Shown here: positions 24,704 through 33,666 of the stretch, one piece after another
How positions within the stretch are numbered: position 1 is the first letter of the stretch
How the letters are laid out: each line of letters starts with the position of its first letter
The notes under the pieces: generated by a model
The model's input: only the letters and a program-made list of their open reading frames with translations
Told to the model about the DNA's origin: nothing
Databases searched by the model: none
Source: Pseudomonas azotoformans
GTDB taxonomy: Bacteria; Pseudomonadota; Gammaproteobacteria; Pseudomonadales; Pseudomonadaceae
DNA: 64,000 bases
Direction of reading: 5' to 3'
Assembly (NCBI RefSeq): GCF_001579805.1
Contig: NZ_CP014546.1
Location: 5,456,001 to 5,520,000 of the forward strand
Position numbers and translations under genes: made by a program

Positions 24704-25447
24704 CTACGTCAACTTATCGATCACGTATTGCTTAAACCAGGCGGGCTGCGTGTCCGAAACGATATCGATATCCTCACCTTCGGTAATTTCCGCCAGCTGA
24801 GCGAAACTAGGCTCACCGTCTTGCGAGTTATCAAAGATATAAGCTCTGTTTGAAAGCAAAACAGCCTCGGAGAGATTCTCCAGCGAGCGCTTGTAACGAG
24901 AGCGAATTTTGTCGGCGGGAACATCATGCCCCCCGATGGATGCCCTGTACGCAACCCGCGCAACGTTGATATCGGCATCTGCAGTAGCAACGTAGTAGAC
25001 GTATACCCGATACCCCGCTGCTTTCGCCTGCCGGAGCAACTCTATCTTGCTGCTATCTGACATGACGGTTTCAAAGGTAAAACTCACCCGTTCTTCAATC
25101 AAAGAAACTCGAATAAAGTCAGACAACGCAGAGGCTATATAGGAGTCCACCTGCCTTGAGGGAAAAGCGATTTGATCGCCGCCCACGACTAACCCTTCCA
25201 GCTTGGCGAGAGAGTCGGGAAAATTCAAAAGTAGCGTATGATCGCGTAAGAACAGAAGTGCCCGCCTGGCATGTTGATCAAGGCCAAACGCAGCAAGTTC
25301 AAACACTCCCGTTTCGCGGATGCTCAACTCAATTGCATCAGGGTTGATGTAGTTCACCAACAAATGAGCCGGAACTTTCGAGTTGAACGTGCTCTTTCCA
25401 CTCCCGTTCGGTCCGGCGAACATCCGGTCCCTGGGGGTGGTGCTCAA
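24704..25447 (-). CDS. Zeta-toxin-family P-loop kinase
   Basis: Protein of 247 residues with Walker A AGPNGSGKSTF (about residues 11-21), the hallmark of zeta/PezT-like toxins. NYINPDAIELSIRETGVFEL follows, then SFTFETVMSDSSKIELL, typical of zeta-fold kinases. Zeta toxins phosphorylate UDP-N-acetylglucosamine; this Gram-negative branch is less studied. TTG start 25445-25447 overlaps the preceding small gene by 4 bp, as in toxin-antitoxin pairs. Base composition is more A/T-rich than flanking genes, consistent with a mobile module. Confidence 0.85.
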   Translation of the reverse strand: MSTTPRDRMFAGPNGSGKSTFNSKVPAHLLVNYINPDAIELSIRETGVFELAAFGLDQHARRALLFLRDHTLLLNFPDSLAKLEGLVVGGDQIAFPSRQVDSYIASALSDFIRVSLIEERVSFTFETVMSDSSKIELLRQAKAAGYRVYVYYVATADADINVARVAYRASIGGHDVPADKIRSRYKRSLENLSEAVLLSNRAYIFDNSQDGEPSFAQLAEITEGEDIDIVSDTQPAWFKQYVIDKLT

Positions 25448-25734
25448 GCTTGAATCTGCGCCTGGGTGGACCGTCGATCCAAGAGAGACTTCTTGGTTTT
25501 CAAGCGGGTACCCGCCTTGAGAGTGCCGTAGGTTTCCACGGGGCGGATAACCAGCGTTTCTGTATTTGAGACTTTCACCAGTTGGCCGGCACGGACCACA
25601 AGCACAGATTCGCCCTTGGAAAGGGCAACCTCGTAGGCATCTCTGAATGCCTTGGCTGCAATAGAGGGAATACTCGATTCTTGAGCAAGAATCTGCGCTT
25701 CGGTGATCTGTGGCTTAACTTTTTTACGTGACAT
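25444..25734 (-). CDS. Small protein upstream of the zeta-type toxin, probable antitoxin
   Basis: Basic protein of 96 residues (MSRKKVKPQITEAQILAQES...), with the same order and overlap expected of an antitoxin. The middle segment ALSKGESVLVVRAGQLVKVS looks like a small beta domain. It has no clear helix-turn-helix and is not the classical epsilon antitoxin. Similar short proteins accompany zeta-like toxins in Proteobacteria. Function is inferred mainly from coupling. Confidence 0.75.
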   Translation of the reverse strand: MSRKKVKPQITEAQILAQESSIPSIAAKAFRDAYEVALSKGESVLVVRAGQLVKVSNTETLVIRPVETYGTLKAGTRLKTKKSLLDRRSTQAQIQA

Positions 25735-25886
25735 GCTGGTCTCCGACTCAGGACGGGGGCGGATCAATGGCGGTTAGCATAGATCACCTCTAGCGTCGAA
25801 CGCAGACCCGACTTCACCTCAATGTGTGTCCCGTGTCCTCACTCCCACCGTGCGACCCGGTGTTTACGCTCTTCCCATTCGATCTC

Positions 25887-26795
25887 TCAAAACACCGACC
25901 ACCCAATCCGCTCACTCAACAACTCCAACGCCTTCATCCCCGCCAGCGAATTCCCCGCCGCGTTCAACTCCGGCGACCACACGCACACTGTGAACTGCCC
26001 CGGCACCACTGCGACAATCCCGCCGCCTACCCCGCTCTTGCCGGGCAACCCGACGCGATAGGCAAAATTGCCCGCCTCGTCATACAGCCCGCTGGTGGCC
26101 ATGATCGAGTTGACCTGCTTGGTCTGGCGCGCCGTCAAAATCTGCTCGCCGCTGTGGGCGCTTATGCCCTCGTTGGCGAGGAAGCTGAATGCGCGGGCCA
26201 AGTCCAGGCAGCTCATCTGCAACGCGCAGTAGTTGAAGTAGCTGTGCAGCACCGCGTCCACGTCATTGTGGAAGTTGCCGAACGATTTCATCAGATAGGC
26301 CATGGCCGCGTTACGCGCACCGTGTTGCGCTTCGGACTCGGCGACGATGCTATTGACCAGGATTTGCGGGTTACCCGACAGGCGCCGCACAAAGTCGCGC
26401 ATCGATAAGATCGGCACGGCAAAGCGCGACTGGTTGATGTCGCAGATCACCAGCGCACCGGCATTGATGAACGGGTTACGCGGGCGGCCGCGCTCGAATT
26501 CCAGCTGCACCATGGAGTTAAATGGCTGTCCGGAAGGCTCATGCCCCAGGCGCTCCCAGATGGTTTCACCGCCGTGGTCGATGGCTTGCACCAGGCTGAA
26601 CACCTTGGAAATGCTCTGCACCGAGAACAAGGTGTCGGCGTCGCCGGCGCAGTAGGCTGTGCCATCGTTGCCGTAAACGGCGATGCCCAGTTGGTTGGCC
26701 GGCACGTCGGCCAGCGCGGGGATGTAGTCGGCAACCTTGCCGAGGCCGATCAGGGGGCGCACTTCGTCGAGGATCGAGGAGAGCATCGCCTGCAT
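25887..26795 (-). CDS. glsA: Glutaminase
   Basis: Serine-dependent-fold glutaminase of 302 residues hydrolysing glutamine to glutamate and ammonia. The active-site S-x-x-K is in [15 protein letters not shown] (near residue 65). Other blocks are [23 protein letters not shown] and [17 protein letters not shown]. The start at 26793-26795 ([17 protein letters not shown]) gives the family length; an in-frame ATG five codons earlier (26810) is possible. It is monocistronic. Confidence 0.93.
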   Translation of the reverse strand: MQAMLSSILDEVRPLIGLGKVADYIPALADVPANQLGIAVYGNDGTAYCAGDADTLFSVQSISKVFSLVQAIDHGGETIWERLGHEPSGQPFNSMVQLEFERGRPRNPFINAGALVICDINQSRFAVPILSMRDFVRRLSGNPQILVNSIVAESEAQHGARNAAMAYLMKSFGNFHNDVDAVLHSYFNYCALQMSCLDLARAFSFLANEGISAHSGEQILTARQTKQVNSIMATSGLYDEAGNFAYRVGLPGKSGVGGGIVAVVPGQFTVCVWSPELNAAGNSLAGMKALELLSERIGWSVF

Positions 26796-26904
26796 GTCTT
26801 GTCCGGTCATTTGTCTTTGAATCGGTGGAAAACGAGGCGCGGAGGATACCTGAAACACCCAGGTCAGGTGACGTACTACAGAACGTGCAGCCCCCCGTCC
26901 CCTC

Positions 26905-26932
26905 TGTGGCGAGCGGGAACCTCCTCGTCACA
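26905..26932. repeat. Degenerate REP element
   Basis: TGTGGCGAGCGGGAACC... ending CTCGTCACA resembles a decayed REP palindrome, with mismatched arms. It lies between the glutaminase and hypothetical genes, both on the minus strand. Confidence 0.45.
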
Positions 26933-26950
26933 GCACGACCTTGCGGGCGT

Positions 26951-27361
26951 TCAAAAGTGCGCCACATCCGACACCCGCTCATCCAGCACATCCCGCGCCA
27001 GCGCCCAGGCCTGGTCCTTGGATTCCACCACCAGCAGCGGATAGCCCCAGGCCTTGCCGAACATCACGGCAAACGGTTTGAGCGCCAGGCGCTGTGCAGC
27101 GCTGGGTTCCACTTGGATCATGCCTCGGACGTAGGTGCGCAGCGCCTGCTTGTTTTTCTTCATCCAGATCGAGGCTTGCTTGCGCTCTTCGTGGGAGTGT
27201 TCGTGGTTGTTTTCGTCCACGGATTTTTCATGCAGCAGCAGGAAGGGTTGCTGGCGGGCCAGCAGGTTTTCGAAGACCAGGAAGGCATCCTCCTGCCCGC
27301 CCTCGTTGGGCGCGTCGAAAACGATTTTCACCACCGGGAATGTTGTGCTGTCGAGTCGCAT
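26951..27361 (-). CDS. Conserved hypothetical protein (136 residues)
   Basis: Soluble protein with no signal peptide. It contains an acidic/His stretch (EKSVDENNHEHSHEERKQAS, about residues 45-64) and a Lys-rich segment (WMKKNKQALRTYVRGMIQVE). Codon use matches neighbouring Pseudomonas genes. I do not recognise a function; the size and 'SIWMK..NK..LR' segment resemble small STAS/SpoIIAA-like or cytosolic DUF proteins found across Pseudomonas. ATG 27359-27361. It is transcribed away from the AraC gene at 27470. Confidence 0.75.
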   Translation of the reverse strand: MRLDSTTFPVVKIVFDAPNEGGQEDAFLVFENLLARQQPFLLLHEKSVDENNHEHSHEERKQASIWMKKNKQALRTYVRGMIQVEPSAAQRLALKPFAVMFGKAWGYPLLVVESKDQAWALARDVLDERVSDVAHF

Positions 27362-27469
27362 GGCAGAGCTCCTTGTTGAGAATGGCTCTCACTTTAACGA
27401 TCCACCCACTGGACGGCATTGCACAGAATAGCCAGACTGTTTCGCAATTCAGCCAACCTGCGATCCCGT

Positions 27470-28312
27470 ATGAAACACCATCGCCTTGAAATGCATGACC
27501 GCTCGATGGTCAAGGATGCAGATCTATTCCCCCGCGCGGTGGTGGCCGTGGGCGCCACCAGCACGTCTGACACCTGGGAGCATGCGCAACACGCGCACCG
27601 CAAGGGCCAGTTGCTGTACACCCTGCGCGGGGTCATCCATTGCGAGATCGAGGCGGGTATCTGGATCGTGCCACCGCAATGCGCACTGTGGATTCCCGGC
27701 GGTACGTCCCATGCGGCACGCGGGTCTGGCGAAGCGGAAGTCTATTGCCTGTTGATCGATCCCGACGCCGCCTGCGCCCTGGCCCCGCAATGCTGCACCC
27801 TGGCCGTGTCAGGGCTGTTGCATGAGCTGATCAGCAAGGCGGTGAGTTTCCCGCTGCTCTACGACGAAAGCGGCGCCCAGGGCCGCTTGATCAACACCTT
27901 GCTGGATGAGTTGGCCGCTGCACCTGTCGAAGCCTTGCACTTGCCGATGCCACAAGACCCACGGTTGCGCCGACTGGCCGATAGCCTGCTGGCCGAACCG
28001 GCGGACAAGGCCACGCTCGGTCAATGGGCCGTGCGCATCGGCATGAGCGAGCGCAGCATGACGCGCCTGTTGCTGGAGGAACTGGGGCTGAGTTTTGGCC
28101 GCTGGCGCCGGCAGTTGCATGTGATCTTGTCACTGCAACGGCTGGCCAAAGGTGAGAGTGTGCAGCGCGTGGCCCTGGACTTGGGCTATGAGAACGCCAG
28201 CGGCTTTATCACCATGTTCCGCAAGACGATGGGCCAGCCGCCGGCGCGTTACCTGGCAGACCGTGCCGGGGCCTTGAACGCCCTTGCGCCGGCGACGATT
28301 GCGCTCAACTGA
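27470..28312 (+). CDS. AraC-family transcriptional regulator (cupin sensor)
   Basis: Regulator of 280 residues. The N-terminal cupin domain shows AHRKGQLLYTLRGVIHCEIE and PPQCALWIPGGTSHAAR. The C-terminal double HTH is in LGQWAVRIGMSERSMTRLLL and VQRVALDLGYENASGFITMF. ATG 27470 gives the family N-terminus. It shares layout with the regulator at 46163 (same WIPGG/WIPAG cupin segment), so the two are paralogues. Its target is not evident; the ATPase gene at 28322 is convergent with it. Confidence 0.9.
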   Translation: MKHHRLEMHDRSMVKDADLFPRAVVAVGATSTSDTWEHAQHAHRKGQLLYTLRGVIHCEIEAGIWIVPPQCALWIPGGTSHAARGSGEAEVYCLLIDPDAACALAPQCCTLAVSGLLHELISKAVSFPLLYDESGAQGRLINTLLDELAAAPVEALHLPMPQDPRLRRLADSLLAEPADKATLGQWAVRIGMSERSMTRLLLEELGLSFGRWRRQLHVILSLQRLAKGESVQRVALDLGYENASGFITMFRKTMGQPPARYLADRAGALNALAPATIALN

Positions 28313-28321
28313 GCCGGCGCG

Positions 28322-29110
28322 TTACCAGTTTTCGCCCAGCCCCAACAAGCCCAGGATCTGCCGCCGCAAGTCCACCAGATATGGATCATCTCGGTGCCGA
28401 GGATACGGCCGTTCGATGGTCAACTGCGCCTGGATTTTCGCCGGACGGTCGCTGAACACGATCACCCGGTTGGCCAGCAGCAAGGCTTCTTCCACATCAT
28501 GGGTCACCAGCAGCGCCGTGTAGCCCTGGCGTTGCCACAGGTCGATCAGCTCTTTTTGCATGGTGATGCGGGTCAGTGAGTCGAGCTTGCCTAAAGGCTC
28601 ATCCAGGATCAGCAGGCGCGGTTGATTGACCAGTGCGCGAGCCAAGGCGACCCGTTGCGCCATGCCACCGGACAACTGCCGTGGATACGCGCGCGCGAAC
28701 TGGCTAAGGCCGACTTTCTCCAAAGCTTCATCGACCTTGGCCGAATGGCTCTTGAGCAGGCCCTGGGCTTCCAGGCCGACGGCGACGTTGTCCCACACCC
28801 GGCGCCATGGGTAGAGCGTCGGGTCCTGGAACACCACCACACGGCTCGGGTCCGGGCCGGTGATGGCGTCACCGTCTGCCAGCAAGCGGCCGGAGTCCGC
28901 CGGTTCCAGGCCGGCCACCAGGCGCAGCAAGGTCGACTTGCCGCACCCCGAAGGCCCGAGCAAGGCCACGAACTCGCCGGGTGCCACGTCCAGCGAAACC
29001 CGCTCCAGCACCGGCAGATGCTGGCCGTCCAGGGCAAAGCCATGGCTGAGGTTTTCTATACGTAGCGCCAAACCTTCCGACGCCGATACTGCGTGTGCCC
29101 GGGCTACCAT
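28322..29110 (-). CDS. ABC transporter ATP-binding protein (SsuB/TauB type)
   Basis: ATPase of 262 residues of the nitrate/sulfonate/taurine group. Walker A LLGPSGCGKSTLLRLVAG, Q-loop VVFQDPTLYPWRRV, signature LSGGMAQRVALARALV, Walker B LLILDEPLGKLDSLTR and H-loop LVTHDVEEALLLANRV are intact. The ATG at 29108-29110 lies 7 bp inside the end of the permease gene. Last gene of a five-gene minus-strand operon (33421 to 28322) that also encodes a flavin monooxygenase. Confidence 0.94.
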   Translation of the reverse strand: MVARAHAVSASEGLALRIENLSHGFALDGQHLPVLERVSLDVAPGEFVALLGPSGCGKSTLLRLVAGLEPADSGRLLADGDAITGPDPSRVVVFQDPTLYPWRRVWDNVAVGLEAQGLLKSHSAKVDEALEKVGLSQFARAYPRQLSGGMAQRVALARALVNQPRLLILDEPLGKLDSLTRITMQKELIDLWQRQGYTALLVTHDVEEALLLANRVIVFSDRPAKIQAQLTIERPYPRHRDDPYLVDLRRQILGLLGLGENW

Positions 29111-30093
29111 TTCATCGATCCTTTCTGCCAGGCCAATAACCGGTCACGCACCAGGAACAAACCGGTGATCAACCCCGAACAGGCGAGTGCCATGATGAGC
29201 AAGGCGGCGTACATATTCGCGTAGGCGGCCCAGCCCTGTGCCCATTGCAGGTACCAGCCGATGCCGGATTTGACGCCCATCATCTCCGCCACCACCAAGG
29301 TCGAAAACGAGGCGCCCAGGCCCATGAACAGGCCGACAAATACATGCGGCAAGGCAGCGGGAATCGCCACCTTGAAAATCAGGAAACCTTGCTTGGCGCC
29401 GAGGGTGCGGGCCACGTCGTAATAGGCTTTATCCACGCTCGCCACGCCCGACCAGGTGAGCACCGTGACCGGAAACCAGGTGGCCAGGGCGATCAGGAAT
29501 ACGCTGGCGCTCCAACTGCTCGGAAACAGGAAAAAGCACAGCGGCAACAACGCCGTCGACGGCACCGGGCCGAGGATGCGCAGTACCGGGTGCAGCCAGT
29601 AGCCAATGCGCGTGGACCACCCGATCGCCACGCCCGCAATGAACCCGGTGATAGCCCCCAGCGCCACGCCCGAACCCAGCAGCAACGCCGAGTGCAACAG
29701 GCTGTCGGCCAGGCGTGCGTAGTCTTCGATATACACCGCCAGCAAGGCCTGGGGCGGCGCAAAAAACGGCACCGGCAACAACGCCAATTTGGCGGTGAGC
29801 AATTCCCAGATACCCAGCAGCACCGGCAGGGCAATCAGCCAGGGACCCGCGTTGCGCAGACGCAGGCCCAGCTTCGATAGCTTGCGCCCCAGCAGGCTCA
29901 ATACGATGAACAGCGCTGCGATGCCCACACACAGATTGGCCAGGCCATGGGTCATCGGCCAGTTGCGCGTCGCGTTGGGCCAGTAGCTGATCAGCAACGC
30001 GACAGCCAACCAGGCCCCGACCACTGCCACATCCTGCCACCCGATTTTGTAGACCAGGGCTGGCGCCAGAGTTGTTGCTTCAGCTGAAGACAT
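29104..30093 (-). CDS. ABC transporter permease (SsuC/TauC type)
   Basis: Inner-membrane permease of 329 residues. Its extended N-terminus adds several spans before the core BPD-transport domain. The EAA-type loop reads ARTLGAKQGFLIFKVAIPAA. ATG 30091-30093 is preferred because AAGGAG lies about 10 bp upstream; it overlaps the preceding binding-protein gene by 14 bp. The extra hydrophobic N-terminal region of about 90 residues distinguishes it from standard SsuC. Confidence 0.92.
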   Translation of the reverse strand: MSSAEATTLAPALVYKIGWQDVAVVGAWLAVALLISYWPNATRNWPMTHGLANLCVGIAALFIVLSLLGRKLSKLGLRLRNAGPWLIALPVLLGIWELLTAKLALLPVPFFAPPQALLAVYIEDYARLADSLLHSALLLGSGVALGAITGFIAGVAIGWSTRIGYWLHPVLRILGPVPSTALLPLCFFLFPSSWSASVFLIALATWFPVTVLTWSGVASVDKAYYDVARTLGAKQGFLIFKVAIPAALPHVFVGLFMGLGASFSTLVVAEMMGVKSGIGWYLQWAQGWAAYANMYAALLIMALACSGLITGLFLVRDRLLAWQKGSMKW

Positions 30094-31138
30094 CGGCGGT
30101 GATCTCCTTGGCAAACTCCACCGGGTCGGTGCTCTTGCTGATCACTTCGACGGTTTTCAGGTCGGTCACGTAGGTGAGGATTTCCTGGGTCAGCGCCGCG
30201 CCCACCGCGTGATGGCCGTGGGTATGGTCGTGGAGGATCGCCTGCACTTCCTCTACCGACGTATTCAACGCATGGGCCTGGAAGCCTTTGGCGACTTCTT
30301 CGGGGTGCTGCACGGAATAGTCGTGGGCTTCCAGAATCGCTTGGGTCAGCGCCGCAACCACGCGTTTGTCTTCGCGCACCAGTTTGCCGGTGACGCCGAC
30401 CACGCAGCAGCTGAGGTTGGCGTATTCCTCCACCAGGTTGGTGGACAGTTCACGGGCCACGCCGGATTTGATCAGACGATACATGAACGGGTCACTGCCA
30501 CTCACCGCCTGCACTTCGCCGCGCTCCAGGGCCGTGCCGAGCAGGTCGGCCGGGTACAGGCGCCACTCCACGTCGCGCACCGGGTCCACGCCGTGTTTTT
30601 TCAGCAGGATCGAGAAGAAATTGCGGTCCGGGCTGGCCATGTCGGTCACGCCGATGGCCTTGCCTTTAAGGTCTTCCAGCTTGGTCACGCCGCCATTCGC
30701 CGCACTGAGTAAACGCAGGCAGCCGCCGTGGGTGCCCGCCGTGAGTTTCACATCGAAGCCCTGCTCCAGGGCCTTGAGCCAACGCAGCGCCATGCCCACG
30801 CCCGCGTCGGCTTTACCGGTGGCGATGGCCTCCAGCAGCACCTCGGTGGAGTTGCCGAAGTTGACCAACTCCACGTCCAGATTGTGCTTGGTAAAAAAGC
30901 CCTGGCCGTGGGCGATTACTACGGGTGCCAGGCACACGGCGTTGAGGTTGACTGCCAGTTTCAACTTGCGTGGCGCGTCGAGGCGGATGAACTCACCGGT
31001 GCCGGCGGGTTCCTGTGAAGTGTTATGGCCAGCGTGTTCGTCAGCGGTGAACCCCAGGCGTGGCAGCGACAGGCTGGCCAGGGTGATACCGGCCAGGCCG
31101 AGCAGGCGGCGGCGGGTTAAATGATCGAAATCAGCCAT
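30080..31138 (-). CDS. Tat-exported NitT/TauT-type substrate-binding protein
   Basis: Periplasmic binding protein of 352 residues. The twin-arginine signal LTRRRLLGLAGITLASLSLP sits at residues 6-25. The mature part is SsuA/NrtA-like (LNAVCLAPVVIAHGQGFFTK, then ATGKADAGVGMALRWLKALE). Near the C-terminus is an unusual His-rich run HDHTHGHH (codons 30209-30232), which might bind metal. AAGGA upstream supports ATG 31136-31138; the gene overlaps the monooxygenase stop by 8 bp. It probably serves the permease/ATPase immediately downstream. Confidence 0.9.
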   Translation of the reverse strand: MADFDHLTRRRLLGLAGITLASLSLPRLGFTADEHAGHNTSQEPAGTGEFIRLDAPRKLKLAVNLNAVCLAPVVIAHGQGFFTKHNLDVELVNFGNSTEVLLEAIATGKADAGVGMALRWLKALEQGFDVKLTAGTHGGCLRLLSAANGGVTKLEDLKGKAIGVTDMASPDRNFFSILLKKHGVDPVRDVEWRLYPADLLGTALERGEVQAVSGSDPFMYRLIKSGVARELSTNLVEEYANLSCCVVGVTGKLVREDKRVVAALTQAILEAHDYSVQHPEEVAKGFQAHALNTSVEEVQAILHDHTHGHHAVGAALTQEILTYVTDLKTVEVISKSTDPVEFAKEITADVFS

Positions 31139-32486
31139 GCGAAATATCCTTTTTATCAATTCTGTTGTTGAGATCAGCCAATCCCAAATGCTCGCGCAAC
31201 GTCGCCCCTTCGTACGCCGTGCGAAACAATCCCTTGCGCTGCAAATGCGGAATCACGCTCTCGACAAACTCGGTGAACGAGCCCGGCAGGTACCCCGGTG
31301 AAATCACAAACCCATCGCACCCACCCTGCTCAAACAGTTCGGCCAACTGATCGGCCACCTGTGCCCCCGTGCCCACCAGCTGCGGCACGCGCACGCTGCT
31401 GGCGAAGATGCGCCCGAGTTGTTCCAGGGTGGTGTCCGGGCCCTGCATCAACAGCTTCTCGGCGGCAGCCGGGTGGATCAGCGGCGACTGGGCGATTTCA
31501 GCCAGCGTCGCCGAAAGCGGGAATGGCGACAGGTCGACATTCAACTGTGAAGCCAATGTCACCAGCCCCAACTCAGGCCGCGCCAAAGCGTTGTGTTTGT
31601 CGCGCTTGGCGCGGGCTTCGGCCGCGCTGCCCCCAATGAACGGCATCACCGCCGTCAGCACCTTGCAGCTGTCAGCCTCACGGCCTTGCTGCACCACCTG
31701 CGCACGCACGTCATCGCGAAACGCACGCATCGCCGCCAAATGCGGGTGAATGGTGAAAATCGCCTCGGCCCACCGCGCACCGAAGCGCCGGCCCCGACCG
31801 GACGAACCGGCCTGGATCAGCACCGGTCGGCCCTGGGGCGTACGTGGAATATTCAGCGGGCCTTCAACCCGGAACCACTCGCCCTGATGCTGCACCGAAC
31901 GGATCAACGCGGGGTCCGCCAGCACGCCACTTTCGCGATCCAGCTTCAATGCGTCCTTGCCCCAGCTGTGCCAGAGTTTGAGCGCGACTTCGACAAACTC
32001 ATCGGCGCGGTCATAACGCAGGTCGTGTTCCAGGTGCTTGTCCTTGCCGAACAGGCGCCCTTCGCTGTCGTTCATCGAGGTGACGATATTCCAGGCTGCA
32101 CGGCCCTTGGACAGATGGTCGAGGGTGGCGAATTCACGCGCGATGTGCGCCGGTTCGTAATAGGTGGTGGAACGGGTCGCACCGAGCCCCAGCTTGGAGG
32201 TCTTGCCGACCAGGTAAGAGAGGATCGGCAACGGGTCCAGCCGCGTAGCGTCCTGGGCGCCGTAGCGCAGGGCGAACTCGCGGGAGCCGCCCATCTGGTC
32301 GCCCACGGCCAGGCGATCGGCGAAGAACAGGAAGTCGAACAGCCCCTCCTCCACCACCTTGGCCACCCGTGCGTAGTACTCGGGGTCGAGGTAATTGCCG
32401 ACGGTTTCCGGATGGCGCCACACCGCGTGACTGTGCACCACCGGCCCACTCAACAGGAACGCGGATAAATGGATCTGGCGGCTCAT
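31131..32486 (-). CDS. LLM-class FMNH2-dependent monooxygenase (NtaA/SnaA/DszA type)
   Basis: Flavin monooxygenase of 451 residues. The N-terminus MSRQIHLSAFLLSGPVVHSHAVWRHPET, given here only as a motif region of residues 1-28, is typical of the nitrilotriacetate/dibenzothiophene-sulfone branch. Further marks are FADRLAVGDQ, LGLGATRSTTYYEPAHIARE, GRAAWNIVTS and VLIQAGSSGRGR. Such enzymes cleave C-N or C-S bonds using reduced FMN from a separate reductase, which is not seen here. ATG 32484-32486 overlaps the upstream binding-protein stop. Co-transcription with sulfonate-type transporters suggests an organosulfur substrate. Confidence 0.92.
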   Translation of the reverse strand: MSRQIHLSAFLLSGPVVHSHAVWRHPETVGNYLDPEYYARVAKVVEEGLFDFLFFADRLAVGDQMGGSREFALRYGAQDATRLDPLPILSYLVGKTSKLGLGATRSTTYYEPAHIAREFATLDHLSKGRAAWNIVTSMNDSEGRLFGKDKHLEHDLRYDRADEFVEVALKLWHSWGKDALKLDRESGVLADPALIRSVQHQGEWFRVEGPLNIPRTPQGRPVLIQAGSSGRGRRFGARWAEAIFTIHPHLAAMRAFRDDVRAQVVQQGREADSCKVLTAVMPFIGGSAAEARAKRDKHNALARPELGLVTLASQLNVDLSPFPLSATLAEIAQSPLIHPAAAEKLLMQGPDTTLEQLGRIFASSVRVPQLVGTGAQVADQLAELFEQGGCDGFVISPGYLPGSFTEFVESVIPHLQRKGLFRTAYEGATLREHLGLADLNNRIDKKDISHG

Positions 32487-33421
32487 GGTTTTGGCGTCCA
32501 CACAGTGATTGCGCTGACCTTCAACGGCTTGGGAATCAGCTTGGCGGCGTAGTAGGTGTCGGCGATGCGCTGTTGCTCGGCGAGGTTGTCCAGCTTGACC
32601 GGGATGATGTCGTAGCTGCGGCGGCTATTGGCGCGCTCCACCGTGGCCGGGGCGATGTTGCCCCACAGCGGGCCGAGGATTTCGGCAGCTTCCTTGGGGT
32701 GGGCCTTCACCCATTGGCCGGTCTCGCGCAGGGTGTCGAAGGTCACCTGCAACACGTCCGGATGAGCCTTGGCGAATTTCGTCGTAGCCAGGTAGAAGCG
32801 GTTGTAGTCGGCCAGGCCGTCCCTGCCGTCGGCAATCACACGTACGTGATGGTCCAGTTGCTGGGTGGCGAGGAACGGGTCCCAGATCACCCACGCGTCC
32901 ACGCTGCCATTGGCGAAGGCGGCACCGCCGTCTGGGGCTTCCAGATAACGGGGGGTGATATCGGCCAGGGTCAGGCCGGCTTTTTTCAGGGCCGAGATCA
33001 GCAGATAGTTGCTGCCCGAGCCCTTGGACACGGCGACGGTCTTGCCCTTGAGGTCGGCGATGCTGTGGATCGACGATGTGTCCTGCACGATGATCGCCTG
33101 GGCACCGGGCGAGGAGTTTTCCTGGGCGTAGTAGGTCAACGGCGCGTCGGCGGCCTGGGTGAACAGTGCAAAGGCATCGGCCACATCGGCATGCAGGTCG
33201 ACGCTGCCGGCGTTCAAGGAACTGAGCAAACCGGTGCTGAATTCATGCCAGTTCACGGTGAAACCCAGCGGTTTGAGGCGCTGTTCCAACTGGCCATTTT
33301 GCTTGAGCAGGATCCACAAGGTGGAAGAACGCTGGTAGCTGATGTCCAGGGTTTGCTCGGCTTGGGCCGCCGCCGCGGCAAGCAGCAGACTGGCGGCAAC
33401 GATAAGTTTCTTGAACGTCAT
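32483..33421 (-). CDS. Aliphatic sulfonate-type ABC substrate-binding protein (SsuA-like)
   Basis: Periplasmic binding protein of 312 residues with signal peptide MTFKKLIVAASLLLAAAAAQA. SsuA marks are ISYQRSSTLWILLKQNGQLE, VNWHEFSTGLLSSLNAGSVD and DLKGKTVAVSKGSGSNYLLI. It is clearly paralogous to the divergently transcribed gene at 33667 (shared WHEF.(S)GL, DVADxxxxF, GxxYLLIxAL, LGPLWGNI/L). It leads the operon with the monooxygenase and ABC genes, giving that operon two different receptors. ATG 33419-33421. Confidence 0.93.
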   Translation of the reverse strand: MTFKKLIVAASLLLAAAAAQAEQTLDISYQRSSTLWILLKQNGQLEQRLKPLGFTVNWHEFSTGLLSSLNAGSVDLHADVADAFALFTQAADAPLTYYAQENSSPGAQAIIVQDTSSIHSIADLKGKTVAVSKGSGSNYLLISALKKAGLTLADITPRYLEAPDGGAAFANGSVDAWVIWDPFLATQQLDHHVRVIADGRDGLADYNRFYLATTKFAKAHPDVLQVTFDTLRETGQWVKAHPKEAAEILGPLWGNIAPATVERANSRRSYDIIPVKLDNLAEQQRIADTYYAAKLIPKPLKVSAITVWTPKP

Positions 33422-33528
33422 GGAAGGCCTTGGCGTGAGAGAAATAGAAGGAGCTGCATATGCCAAAAAACCGCGTAAGGCCTGGCAGAAAAACTCATTC
33501 GATTATATTAACGACGAGAAATGATGAA

Positions 33529-33544
33529 AGAATCTTATAATTCT
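33529..33544. promoter_or_regulatory. Inverted repeat in the divergent sulfonate-gene promoter region
   Basis: AGAAT-CTTATA-ATTCT lies midway between the two divergent SsuA-like genes, in the only A/T-rich stretch of this region (33490-33660). It is a possible regulator site; no factor can be named. Confidence 0.3.
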
Positions 33545-33666
33545 ATGGTTATGCCCAATTCGTCGGTTCCAGGGAAAAGTGCCCTAAGCTAAGATCGAAA
33601 GAGTATTTAACGAATGGTTTTTAGAACTTTAAGCTCGACGCTATTTCGTTGAAGATCGAGCTCGCC

